A DNA stretch of 64,000 nucleotides. Source: Porites lobata. Its lineage: Eukaryota > Cnidaria > Anthozoa > Scleractinia > Poritidae. Positions 1 through 11,489 of this stretch are shown in pieces (the stretch's first letter is position 1; every line of letters begins with the position of its first letter). The stretch spans positions 1 to 64,000 of the forward strand of contig CALNXK010000524.1 in the NCBI GenBank assembly GCA_942486035.1. The letters are read 5' to 3'. Position numbers and translations under genes: made by a program. The notes under the pieces are model-generated. The model saw nothing but the letters and a program-made list of their open reading frames with translations, searched no databases and was not told the DNA's origin.

Positions 1-43
1 ACATTTAACCTAATAATAAATTAAACCATTGTTAATAAATTTC

Positions 44-1085
44 CTAAAAAGGTAGGTCTATAAAATTTTTCAGTTTTAAAAGTAGAAACACTGTTCGATC
101 TGCGAACGAACACATGAATATTGTTCCACAGTCTAGGGCGCATGTAGAAAACGCCCTATCGCCATGTGTTTTAGTATTGGACTTCTGTTGCAAAAGACGT
201 TCTAGGGAATTTGAACGAAGTGTCCTAGAATGATTCTGGCACTTAAGTAATTCGACCAAATACCGAGGGCCAATACCATGTAGAACTTTAAAACCAGCAA
301 AAGTAACTTAAACACAACACGGTAGGATATCGGAAGACAATGAAGTTTTACCAGAATTGGACGTATATAATCAAACTTACGAGCACCAGATACAAAACGA
401 GCTGCCATGTTCTGTAGCAGTTGAAGTTTCCTCAGTTGATGATTGGGTAATCCATAAAAAGAGAGTTACAGAACCAGTTTAGAAGTTATAAAAGCATATA
501 CAAACGTGGCAGCTGGTTCTTTGTTAAGATACTTTCTGATCTTGAACAAATTTCTAAATTGGCAGACTAACGACTTGCAAAGATGTTTCATATGATGGTC
601 AAAGGACATTTGTTTATCTAGAACTACTCCAAGGCTTGCGGCTTTATCAGATAAGGGAATTTTTTCATTTCCAATGCTCACGTAACCCAGAGAAGGGCCA
701 TCACGAAATTTTGAAGAGATGAGAACAACTTCAGTTTTATGTTCGTTCAACTTAAGATCATTGCGATTCACCCAACGACAAATCATGATCACCAACACAG
801 TTTTCAGTCCGTTCAGGTTTTGATCGAGGATGCATCATTTGTTTTAAAAGCAACGTAAAGCTGACTATCATCAGCATACAGATGATAATTGATATTATAG
901 CTCTCAATAACTTCACGGAGAGGAGATGTCTACATAAGATATAACACTGGCCCTAAAACAGACCCTTGAGGCACACCAACTGACAGGACAGGCTTACTTG
1001 AATATGATTCATTGATATTGACAAAAGTATCTCTGTAGTCAATGGAAAGGGGATGGATGTTAGCAGGTTCTGTACCACAGCTCTT
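44..1085 (-). pseudogene. Non-LTR retrotransposon remnant, C-terminal half of reverse transcriptase
   Basis: On the minus strand the stretch reads as the second half of a CR1/Jockey-group LINE reverse transcriptase. Near 950-980 it gives GVPQGSVLGPVLY, then the catalytic YADD box (complement of 867-878) in a context SYNINYHLYADDSQLYVAF. It continues with the usual tail KLNEHKTEVVLISS, SLGVVLDKQMSFDHHMKHLCKS and IRKYLNKEPAATFVYAFI between about 800 and 470. The remaining C-terminus (LHCLPISYRVVFKLLLLVLK, then a FSTCA..LWN-like end) runs on to about 44. Several frameshifts and stops separate the pieces and everything upstream of the GVPQGS motif (ORF1, endonuclease, fingers and motif A) is missing, so this is a 5'-truncated dead copy. 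The assignment to non-LTR RT is firm; the exact clade is inferred. Confidence 0.9.
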
Positions 1086-1281
1086 TCAATGGCTTAAGTG
1101 TCACTAAACAACATCAAACACAGGTAAATAAGTTTTATTATTAAATAACAACACTATGAAAATAGCCACTGAGTTTTTATCGCTAAAAATGTTGCGCAGA
1201 GATTCCTAAAATCGACATTACTATTTTAAAATTAGGCTTTGACAAAAGTTAAACATGCAAAACTGAGCATATGAATTTCAT

Positions 1282-3887
1282 TCAGTTATCATTTTGTATT
1301 AAGATAATAAAGACTAAGAAAAGGAAAAATGCCACAGGATCCGGCATGTCATCGTTAGCCTGAAAAAAAAAAGAACCGGTTAAACCCTTAACTAAAGTAA
1401 ACTAGGAAAATAAGAACCAATTGAACTGAAAAGTCCGTTCTAATGTGCAGAGACTACGCAGCATTTCGAGAAGATACCTCGGAGCAAAAGTTTCGCTTTA
1501 TGGATTTACCGACGTTGCTTTTACTACTTGTTTAGTGAATGAAATAGAAGATTCCATATACACCTGTGGTTGAGCATGACTCGACGCCGCTACCATATTT
1601 GGTAGACCGTACCTGAAAGATACGTAAAACAGAAAGTTAACGTCTATTCGCGTCATCGATAAATGAAAGATGGCGGCCGGCCGCAGTAGTACAAAACTCA
1701 TCAGTAACAAGCTGCTTTTTGCTCGCCCTTAAAAATACGCCGAATTGTAGGCTATGGGTCAGCAGAGATGTGCCCTTAAGCGCAAGTGAAACTATGACCT
1801 TTTATTAGACGTTGTTGTGCATAGTGTAACGTACGTTTGTCATTTAGACTGGTCGGAATGATCTGGCCGCCTGCAGTGGCAACATTCCAACTAAGTATGT
1901 TTTTATGGTATCTTTGTCAATGTGTAATTTTCGGCCAGGAAACTGTTCATTTGCTCCGAAAGCAGGTTATTTCACCACCCACCTTCTCGACTTTTGGTCG
2001 AATAAACCTCCTATTCTGTGATAACTTGTGATTACTACTAGTAAGTTAGCTAGGGTGGGTACTATATGTGGAGATGATAATTTGTTTAGTATAGTTCTTT
2101 ACAGACGTGACTGTTTTTAGTGTTTACCTGGCTTGATTTGCCTGGTGATCATTTTGCTGGCGTATAGCTTGGTTCGCGGCGTTGGTCCCCTAGTAAGTTA
2201 GAGAGAATCAGCATTCTGATTAAACTGAGACATACGCTGGAATAAATTGTGTGAATGAGGTTCAGAAGAGAAAGTAAACTTTTCTGGGCGACTAAAATTT
2301 GAAAGAAGGAGAGGAGAGTTGCCGTTTGACGTAACAAAATTATAGGATTTTAACATTCTTTTCAGTGGTTAAAGTTGATGTTGGTCACCAGGCTGCTCGG
2401 TCGCGTCGTCAAGAGCTCTCGGTAAATCACTCGATTAGAGAATCGGTTAGTTTTAGTGAGTCGGTCAGTCCGTCTGTCGGTCTTACTTCATTTCCTTGTG
2501 TGTTTTATTAGAGCATAGAATTTAAATTCGCTTGTGTTTTTGAAAAAGGAGTGGAATTTTGCTAACATTTACTTCTTGTGTCAGTGGAATATATTTTTAA
2601 GATCATTGTTTTAAATATTAGATGTTAGTAGGTGTTTTGCGTGGAAAGGTTTGGTAAACAGTATTTTCACCTGCCCAAGCGCGAAGGGCACCAAGGGCTG
2701 ATTTGTGGGTGAACTGCCGGAATAGCTGTTTGTATCCATTTCTTCTTCGCTAAATGAAAAAGAAAAAGTCAGGTCAGTACCAACAAAGTGAGTTCTTGTC
2801 CCTAAAATATTCGGTTTTCAAAGGGCACCTCCAGAAAAAGGAACGTAGTAACATTTTACCATTAAAATACTGAACACTTTACCGCATCGTTTAGCTTCCT
2901 TAGAAGTTACTGGATGTTTTTGCGCATAGAAAGGTACAGCCGTCCAATGTTATTCAACAATACCTTTATTAAGTACATGTAAATCTGAAAAAGCCACCCC
3001 ATTTTGTGAGCGGTATTGTATTACCTAGAGTTTAGCTGGTAAAATCTTGGCACTGCCAGGTTTACAAACAAGCAAATACGCAGAAAAAGTAGCGCGCTTT
3101 TCTTTACTGTCTTTTATTTGTACAAAAGTTACTGGAGCAAACCCGCACTTCCTCATGTTTAACCCTGATTGGTAGCGTGTTAGTTGCTCACCTCTTGTCA
3201 CTAGAAGAGTCTGATTCCTTAAAAAGCGAAAAAAATAGCGCATTAGAAACTCGCCCACATCCTGCATCTTCCTAACCCTTCTCCTAATCACAGAAATTCA
3301 TTTACGTCTGGTGATGAAAAGTTCGGTTGACTCTTTAGTAAAGGGACGGACGGGTTCCACTTTTTCTGTGAATGTTATAGTATTTCGTTTTGTAAAGGTT
3401 TGTTTGAAAATAAACTGGAGAAATACACAGTTAGTCTCTTCTTGTTGCACAAACTTTGTTTGCCGTAGGTTCCTGACTGCTCAGTTTTTTCGTAAAAACA
3501 GCCCTTTCGCTAGGAGATACTCTGGCTGAACTCTTCCAACTAACACAAATGTCATAGTTGGATCTGTCGAGCGTAAAAAAAACCTATCAAAAAACGTACC
3601 CAAGACGCTGAAAAAATAAGCTTGAGCCACGGTATTAAACTAGGCTAAGAGCAGTATTCACTGTTGAAAGTTAATTTTGTGTAAACAGGTTGCTTCCCTT
3701 AGTATTGCATGCGAGACATTTTTAAAGAGCATTCTCCGGCGTTATTAGCTTAGTTTCCTAACTTGCTACTCTATTTTTATCTAGATCTAAGGTTCGCTTT
3801 GTTTCTCTTTCATTGTATTTATAGTATTATTGTTTTATTGAATAAAACGTTTAATAATCTTACCATTGATACGTCTGAATCAGCCAT
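1282..3887 (-). CDS. Gene C: six-exon gene for a small tail-anchored-like membrane protein (unrecognised family)
   Basis: Predicted from splice signals and phase. Exons on the minus strand: 3864-3887 (24 nt, begins exactly at ATG, MADSDVSM), 3192-3217 (26, ESDSSSDK), 2671-2713 (43, SPTNQPLVPFALGQ), 2128-2189 (62, Gln/Asn/Ala-rich, QAIRQQNDHQANQA), 1528-1612 (85, YGLPNMVAASSHAQPQ...) and 1282-1359 (78, ending TGA). Each exon has a pyrimidine tract plus AG and a GT donor (for example TTTCTTTTTAG/ATGG and ATG/GTAAGA for exon 1; CAG/GTGAAAA, AGCCAG/GTAAAC, CAA/GTAGTA). The phases close at every junction to 106 codons including the stop. The protein is acidic and serine-rich at the N-terminus, Q/N-rich in the middle, and ends in one hydrophobic segment (PVAFFLFLVFIILI) four residues before its end, which suggests a tail-anchored membrane protein. 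No family recognised. A 5'UTR exon upstream of 3,887 is implied. A minus-strand AATAAA lies about 145 nt past the stop. Confidence 0.65.
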
Positions 3888-4914
3888 CTAAAAAGAAATA
3901 AATAGTCATGAGTAAACCACGGCCGTGAACTTATTTCCTTAACAGCACCGTAACTAATGAATACAAAATCGCCTATGCTGGGTGACCTTTATTGTTTATT
4001 ACTTTTATGCTGTCCATATCCCTTTTACTCACTAGTTATTGCCAAGTCATGTGGGCGATTTGGCTGAAATACTGATAGTCGGGAAGACTTAAACAGACTT
4101 AAAGAACTGAAATTTTAGTTTGCCACAATGATAAATATGTGTGTGGAGCGGGTTCACAGGTCTAACTTTTGATACAAACTTACTTCGCTTTGCGTCCCGT
4201 TAAAAAATAATAGTAGTAAAAATAAAATACAAAAGAAAAAAAAAATACAAGAATGATTTGAAATGATTTGCGTTTTCGTGCGCTATGTTCGAAACACTCG
4301 ACCAAACACGTCAGTCAAGTTATACGTAATATTAATACTAAAAATAACCTTGGAGTAAAGATAAAAACATCCCTATATAATGTGTGAAGCGTTATATACA
4401 GTAAAAAAAAAAGTTTAGTATTTTTGGTCGTGTTTGATTCACCGTATTTCGGAATAAGATTAATTGAAGTGAACTCTAGAAGGCACTTGTGCTTGTTTCA
4501 TTTGTTTGTAAAATATCTAGAAGCCTACTTGAAATAAATTATTCCGATGTATATTTAGGATCCAAAACTCAAAGGGGTAGAATTTGTATCAAAACTTTGC
4601 ATCAATTTGGCTTTGCCACTCTATAGTTTCACAGTGCATTAGAATTCAGACGCTGTTTATTAAACTCAGTAGTAACAAAGCGTGTATGGCACAGTCTTCA
4701 CAGTTCTAGTTGTAAACCGTCTTTCGGTTTGGATTAAAGACAGATTCTTATCAGGTTATGGGCCCAGAACAACGCCCAGGATAACGCCCAGAAGAACGTA
4801 GAAAATAACTCTTGGGACGACAGGAAACTTGAGGAATGGTGGCATGAAAATATCACGTTCGGGATCGCGCAAGATGGCGGGTGGAGAGTTAAACGCGTGG
4901 AGAGTTTAACAGTA

Positions 4915-5158
4915 CAGAATTTAAGAGTTTAAGTGTTTTTTTTTTTTATTAGTACCGTATAACCTCCACCCACTTGTAATTGTTTGTGGTAGTAGCCAAC
5001 TCGAAAGCTTGGCTCCTTTGGCTGCTACACACTCTTCCTTTTTATGTTTAATTCAATGTATAATTAGCTCTGTTTTTACTTCTTCCTTTTTTTCCTTATT
5101 GTTGTATTGTAATTGAATAAGTGTGAATAAATGAACTTGCACTTGAACTTGAACTCTT
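4915..5158 (+). mobile_element. LINE 3' end with AATAAA and an ACTTGA microsatellite tail
   Basis: After a T-run near 4,938-4,950, the sequence GTAGCCAACTCGAAAGCTTG and the pyrimidine-rich stretch that follows lead to GTGAATAAATGAAC. It ends in a short tandem ACTTGA/ACTTGC repeat at about 5,130-5,152. A polyadenylation hexamer followed by a short simple repeat is the usual 3' end of CR1/L2-type LINEs. No reverse transcriptase can be read upstream, so only the tail was inserted or survives. Confidence 0.5.
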
Positions 5159-5455
5159 CAAGTAAGTCCCATCAAACATGCTGAAACAGATGTAGAAGTT
5201 TTTGTCAAGTGATACTGATTAAAATTAGCACCTATTAAGTTTTGACGTTTTGGCTTTTCAGGGTGTGATAACTGAAAGGATAAACGTTTCTTAGCGCTAT
5301 TAAGCAAATTGTAAAATTATTTAGTTAGTGTATAGCAAAATTCCTTTATACCAAACGGGGGAAACAAGTACCTGCGAATTTAGTCCATGGATTAATGATT
5401 GATTCTCTTTTCCTTGGCTTCGACATACTCTGAGTTAAGATTAAGAAGTCTACGT

Positions 5456-5557
5456 AGCCTGCGGGCAAGCTCTCCGGGACGCTCTGGCGGCGGGGTGGGA
5501 GCCTGCGAACAAGCTTTCCACCCCACCTCCAGAGCGTCCCGGAAAGCTTGCTAGGCT
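5456..5557. repeat. Foldback hairpin, arms about 40 bp
   Basis: The left arm (5456-5500, CTCTCCGGGACGCTCTGG core) is the imperfect reverse complement of the right arm (5517-5557, CCAGAGCGTCCCGGAAAG core) around a loop of about 16 bp. It is G+C-rich against an AT-rich background. I see no coding content; it is most likely a short foldback repeat. Confidence 0.7.
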
Positions 5558-8387
5558 AGAAATCTACGTTGCTCGTAGATACGATAACTCTTGAGACGGA
5601 TTTGTTCTTTTAATGTTCTTGTTTGTTTGACTGTTGTTCAGCGTCACTGATCACTTTAACAAGAGTTATCGTGGTTTTGCGTTTTAGTGTGTTTGTTAAT
5701 GTTAAAAATGACAATTTGTGCGCCGAACGTTTTGACAGTGTTCTTTCTTGTTTTCTCATTTAGCTGACACGCTTTTATTCTTAGCGCTTCTTGTGCAGCA
5801 ACACGGCATGCTGGGCGGACTATTTTTGTGTGTACAAAAAATAACTAAGAATTGTAAACACTTCCAAGAATGTCCTGGAGGTTTACTGATCAGTGCTGGC
5901 ACAAGGAAATACCTGGAAATAGCAATCTCTACTCTACGACCCTTATTACTCTTCATTACTTTGAAACATTCCCTTTAGGGTTCTCGTGAATTGAATTTTA
6001 AGTCAAACTGAAAGTTGGGGCTTTGCAAACGCTTGGATTTTTAGAAAGAGACTAGGTAAACATCACTGTTATTTCATAAACTCCGTTCCTTCCTATTTCC
6101 TACGTATTTGTCCTTGAAAACGTTGGCTTTCTCCCCGTCAGCCTCTGTTCAAACAGAAATACCTGGCGCTTACTTCTTTCTCACCTTCTTCCCTTTATTT
6201 TGCGCTTTGTGTCCTCGTCTCCTTCGAACTTCGCTGTTCGTGTGAATTTCTGCATATGCCGTTGTGTAGATATGTAAGAAAATGACTAATGAATATTTTT
6301 GAGTGTTTGATTGACGGCTTCAAGTGAGGGTGTGTGGGGCTACACTGTATAAACGTTAAGGCACCAAAGGTGTTGATAATGAGTCGAACCGATACAAACA
6401 TTTTAAAAAGCTGGGCCCAAAAAGGCCACAAACGATACATTAAATATTATGACAATAGTTATGATTTTAGTTAATAAAATAACAGTTATTAAAATAATAG
6501 TTATGCTGCCAAATTTGAGGGCTAACATCTTCGTTATTATTTTGTTATTTTTTATCATTAATCAATGTGTGATGATGATTTCAAAAGTAATGAAAGTGAA
6601 AGGGGATGTTATTAGTGTAATTATAACCAGTATTAAGACCCATTGGTATTTACGAAGTGTTAATAAAACAATCTTTTTAAATTGCTTTGAGCTATGTGAA
6701 CGTTGCGTTCTCCGTTGTTAAAACACGCGAATAAGTGACCTGGCAAGTGCAGTTAGTGGGAAAAATTGGTGGTATTAGGACCCGTAGGTAGTTACATTTC
6801 TTGTGAAAGCAACAATCCTTTCACGTTGCTTTTATTTATGTGTAGTAGTTGGTGTCATGTTGCGTGTTCTATTTATTCGGGAAATACACTTTTGAAAAAG
6901 TGACGTGGGTCACCGCGACGGTTTAGTGTCATTAAACTTTGACGACAATTATCTAAGTATCATTCAGTGGTGAAACTTATTTGACAAAGCTTTTAAATGT
7001 GGAAAGGAACATTTCTTTCTCTTCCCGCATTCAGTGGAGAAAATTTAATCTTGTTTTTGATTTTTGTTCTTCTGTTTTTCTATCGGGTAAGGACACATGT
7101 TGACGATATTATTTGTAACGCATATAGCCACAGCGTATTTCTAAAGATAAGTGGATAACTACATCTACTTTACTGTCGCCTCTTATGGCGAAGGCAAGTG
7201 GGATTAGTGGGAAAATTGTATCACGACGTAGCGATAATCGTTTGTAAGCAATACTAATAACCTGATAATATCATGAAAGCGTTTCACAATTCATTCCATA
7301 GCCTCTTGGCCTCAGGCTGTAAAACATCGTGTTATGTTAAACAATAACTTGTATTTTGCTTACATTGACAGGCACTCGAAAATCACTGACGATAGCCTAA
7401 TTAGTGGAAAGATTATTTTTTTTATGCCCAGTCCCGATACAAAGCTATTATTAGGTCTCGTCTATTAAAGAGATGTAAATCGCGGCGTGAAGTCTTAATT
7501 CCATTTAAATTTTCTTTTATCTTCCAAAATTTCTAGTCGAATTAAATTTAACTAGAACAAGGTCAAAAGTGATTTTTAAACAAACTTTCACTGGTAATTT
7601 GCAGCCCGTATCACCGTGGACCTCTTGGCAACTTAGTAACACTTGTATGAAGGGCTTTGTAGTTGTGAAACCATACCCTTCACATCGAACTTATTACTTT
7701 AGTGAGAAACTAAGGCCTTGGCCAAACCTGGCACTTCAATCTGTATGTATATTTAACCCTGTTTAGATGGGTTATAAGAAGTTTGTCCGCTTTCCGGTAT
7801 GTTAATGTAATTGTTTTCTGATTGCTAACGCCCGCCTCGTCATTGTCTATTTCGTAAATGTTGAAATGTATTTCTAACTGTATTTCTTAATGTATATGTA
7901 ATTGCATTTCTAAATTTATTTCCACGGCCGTCGCTTTTTTAGAAAATTTCTTTTGTCATCTTGTAGTAATTGCTGTTGCTTAAATACCGGTAATTATAGT
8001 TTGCGTGTTTTACAACGAACTATTAAATGTGACGTATTTCATCGTCGATTCATTGAATGGTCAATGTTTGAACTGACACTAAGAAACTGTTAGGAAATTA
8101 TCGGCTCGTAATTAAGTGGCAGACAAAAGGAGAACAAAACAAATCAATGGAGGTTCTCTAATCTCTTGCATTGATGTGTACGCATGTTTTACCAAGTTTC
8201 GTAAAAGAAACTGCAAGGTGTTTCGATTTAAATGGTGTTTTCATTATCTTTTATAAACAACTTGTGTTCAGCGGTACCTTAATTGATAGTTTGGGTTGCG
8301 ACGGAAGAGGAGAAGTTGTAATGAGTGTCGCTCCGACGCTTTTAAACACGTTCAAGCTTTGGTGTGAATGGAGCTGAAATATCGAGT
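5558..8387. other. No recognised gene; AT-rich, one weak candidate exon
   Basis: I see no repeat or protein family here. The only exon-like piece is on the plus strand at about 5,764-5,879. A good acceptor (TTTTCTCATTTAG) is followed by an open stretch (ADTLLFLALLVQQHGMLGG...) to a possible donor GGAG/GTTTAC, but no partner exon was found. The frame at 6,449-6,721 is isoleucine- and valine-rich because the DNA is simple and AT-rich, not because it looks coding. Confidence 0.3.
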
Positions 8388-8466
8388 AAGCGGCTGTACT
8401 TTATCGATCGTGATTTTGTCAACGTTCTCGGTTCATATTTGGCTGCTGAAAGCGAGAGCAACGACA
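8388..8466 (+). repeat. Dispersed direct repeat shared with 10,743-10,823
   Basis: This stretch (AAGCGGCTGTACTTTATCGA...GCTGCTGAAAGCGAGAGC) matches 10,743-10,823 in the same orientation with a handful of substitutions. Similarity ends at both borders. The second copy sits just downstream of a promoter-like cluster. I cannot tell whether this is an old duplicated first exon or a short dispersed repeat. Confidence 0.6.
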
Positions 8467-9159
8467 TCGGAAACATGTGCGTTTAAAATCTTTTTAATGC
8501 GATTGTAAAAAAAAATCTAGTCCGAAAGTTGATTAGACAGATTGATGTCAGGTCGTAGTGATCCGTGACTGCTCCCCGTGAAAAGGTTGACTTAGCGGTA
8601 GCTACTGAGTTATTAGAGGAATTTCAGTACTAATACCTTCTGAAAACAGACCCGAGTGTCTTTTGGAAGGCGTCATTTGTTCCTTAAAACCGCGTTCAGC
8701 CCACGAGCAACGCTAATAAAGGGTCATTGAAACTGCTGAGTTTTCAAAAACAGGAATTCGCATATTGGCTGTCGTAGTATCAGGTCTGAAGTCAGTGAAG
8801 TCAGTTGATTAAATAGTTTTGCTGAATGGTCTCTTTGTTAAGCAGTCTACCTTGTAACTAGTATTAACTCCCGGCACTGTAAACCAACCGAAGAACAATC
8901 AAATCGGAACAAGGAAATATAGGTTATCGAAAACATCTCTGAAGTTCAATGTTTTGTGGGAATGTGTAGCACTCCAACAAGGGAGGTAGGCACGTCCCAA
9001 TTGTAACTAAATCATACCCTGAATTCGACTATGCTAAGTTGACAATTAGCATGCACTACCTGCTCTCTATATCTTTCACATGGCGAGACTGCTAAATTAT
9101 ATGCAGTTTTACTCTACCATAGAGTACTGTCTGAAATCACTGAACTAAACGACGTGAAA

Positions 9160-9900
9160 GGGCAAATATATAATATTAATATATATTTTATAATACGTAA
9201 AAACGCATGCTAAGATATGGTCTTTTTAATAAATTATCAGCTGCTTCATTTTGAAAAGTTCCGACCTTTCGTCAGGACTGTATCTTAGAGACACGAGAAG
9301 TTAACGGTCTTTCCACTGACCCATAAACAGTAATGACCATGAATGGCATGAACTGTAAGGAGAGCTTTGAATGAAAGATGAAAATTCATATATATAACTA
9401 ACAGCAAATAAACTGAAGACTTCATCTACTATAAAAGTGCTTAATGGTAAAACCAGAGCTGTGAATATATATACAGCTGTTTGCAAAAATTTTGAACCCC
9501 CCAGAAATATATAAATATAAATATATACATTCATTTGTAACTCCAAAAAGTCTTTAAACAGGAGAAATTCAGACCTGCCTGTAACTACATCATCATGCAT
9601 GCATTCTTATATCAAAAGAAAACAATGTTTGCCAATTACATAAATTACACCTTACCATATTAACATATCACGCCAATATAAGTAATGGTAAAGTTATTCT
9701 CATTAAAATCCCCTGATGAGTGGGCAACCACGAAACAGGCTTGTAGGGATACTTATGTAGTTACTTGTTTTCTTCCGTCAACCATACGTATACTCGCTCT
9801 ACTTTATGTATTGAGCACTGTTGTACGGATTTCAAGTTCAAACCTCTATCACGCCAATATATGTTTTTATATCTGGAGGTTCTGGAGCTGTATATATATA
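9160..9900. repeat. TA-rich simple-sequence zone
   Basis: Short TA/ATA runs occur near 9,165-9,200, 9,465-9,480, 9,505-9,530 and 9,890-9,900. An ATCACGCCAATATA motif is repeated near 9,668 and 9,850, and 9,285-9,365 weakly resembles 9,945-10,030. No gene is recognisable. The frames on either strand are biased by the TA repeats. Confidence 0.5.
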
Positions 9901-10632
9901 CTAAATTTGTAAAAATAAATTCTATGATAAGAGCATGAATTTGTCAGGTATGCATCTTAAAGAAACGAACAGCTCACTGTCTTAACGCTTCCCACAAATA
10001 TAATGACCACAATGGCTGTGAAGTGGGAGAAGTGTAATTGGCATGAAAGAAGAAAATATGACGTGTATCCCTTCTCTATCTAATACACAAGACAGTCGGT
10101 ATATATGACGAAGTCAGGGCCTGCCTTCTGTTCCTTGGACGATGAAAGAGGTAGTAGCTTTCTTAGTAAAAGTTCGGCCAAACACAGACAGTGCAGAGAG
10201 AATCTATTCAACTTTTAGGCACACGAGTTTAATTGACATAGGAAGGGGTTATTCAGCAGAAAAAGGTTTACTACCAAAGGTTCTCAAAGCCTTTGTCCAA
10301 AGCAGAGATGAATAAGCTCCTGCAACGCCGTTTCACTGCCCTCAGCGTTAAAACGCCTCGAGTCCAATTTGAAGAGTGTATTGGAGAATGAGTACAGGCA
10401 CTTTAAGTTTCATTTACATGGAACATTGGGGCTCATTCTCAAACATTCATTGCTGCATAACGCACAGTTGGGTTAAAAACGTGTTTTGAGAGAGTGGCGA
10501 CGGAAAGTACACTTACCCAGATTACATGAATTGTACTTGGACTGACTCAGGCATTACTGTTTCAAACCCAATGTTGCTTCATCAGTAAAATCTCTCAATT
10601 ACATTTCTGAATTGAGTATTTAAGTGTTCTAC

Positions 10633-10745
10633 CACGTGACACAATATATCTAACGTAACTGACGTCACGTAGGAGCATTTCTCAGTAACGCGCAAGGTGC
10701 ACGTGACGAAAGTTGCATGCAGGTGGCTTTGTCCAATCATAAAAG
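10633..10745 (+). promoter_or_regulatory. Promoter-like cluster: E-boxes, CRE, CCAAT, TATA-like
   Basis: In about 110 bp there are two CACGTG E-boxes (10,633-10,638 and 10,700-10,705), a perfect cAMP-response element TGACGTCA (10,660-10,667), a CCAAT box (10,733-10,737) and ATAAAAG (10,739-10,745), in the order and spacing typical of a plus-strand RNA polymerase II promoter. The DNA downstream (10,755-10,910) is more GC-rich than its surroundings, contains no ATG-initiated frame worth naming, and has a possible donor TTTGG/GTAACA near 10,902. This could be a promoter with a 5'UTR exon; the gene it would drive was not found. Confidence 0.4.
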
Positions 10746-11093
10746 CCGCTGTACTTGATCGATCGTGGTTTTGTCAACGTTCTCTGTTCATACTTGGCTG
10801 CTGAAAGCGAAAGCAGGTTTAGCGCGCACGCTGTTTCCGTTATCGTTCGTCTGCGGTGGAAGTTGGCCGATTTTGACACAACACCGCCGTGTGAATATTT
10901 GGGTAACATTGTAGAGGGTCTACATGCGGATATTAAGTTTGAAAGGTTCATGTTGCTTGGGCTTTATATTATGATGCTTGATGTAAGTGCATGGGCATTT
11001 GAAATCACATGGTTAACCATGGTTAACCGCCCAAATTGCAGGAAAATTGAAACACAAATTACCGTAGAATCGCGGAATAAATTTGCATATTGA
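10746..11093 (+). other. Open stretch downstream of the promoter-like cluster, uncertain
   Basis: A frame without stops runs from about 10,755 to 11,093, but it has no ATG near its start (it would begin at TTG). Its first 70 bases are the repeat also found at 8,388-8,466. It may be a 5'UTR exon; I see no protein family. From 11,100 to 11,485 nothing is recognised. Confidence 0.25.
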
Positions 11094-11489
11094 ACATGAA
11101 CTTTCTAAGAAAGTGAATCAATGGTTTCCTTTTAAACACTTATAGTTTCGTTAAATGCTTGCTGCAAATTACTTTTACACTGAGCTCCACTCTTCTTTCC
11201 TAACAAACTCTTTACTAATTAAGCATCAGACCTGCATACCAGGCGATTTTTTAAAATCGCGACCCGAGGTACTCATACTGTCCAAAAGTACAGGCACAAC
11301 CATGAATTTGTTGAACGCCCCCCTAATAAGTTGCGACTGACTACTTTTCCGGAAATGCATTTGCAGCCATTGAAAATCTAGTCCATTTATTGTCCCGGAA
11401 GCCATAAATTTACTTCAACAACAATAACGGAAATAATTTCTTCCAAAAAGTTGGCGTATTGTAAAATCTATGTATGGTAATGTATGATG

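Noticed and set aside
1498..1710. Reading gene C exon 5 upstream through MTRIDVNFLFYVSF as a two-exon 68-residue gene
   Set aside because: A good acceptor (GTATCTTTCAG) and in-phase upstream exons at 2,128-3,887 explain the locus better; the upstream extension is also the least conserved part in the second copy.
2366..2421. Plus-strand exon with acceptor TTCTTTTCAG and donor CTCTCG/GTAAAT
   Set aside because: It lies within an intron of gene C on the other strand and has no partner exon; a chance match is likely.
6449..6721. 90-codon frame rich in Ile, Val and Met
   Set aside because: Composition follows AT-rich simple sequence; no homology or splice evidence.
10755..11093. 112-codon plus-strand frame taken as a gene
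   Set aside because: The first codon is TTG, not ATG, and the first 70 bases are a dispersed repeat; kept only as a possible untranslated exon.
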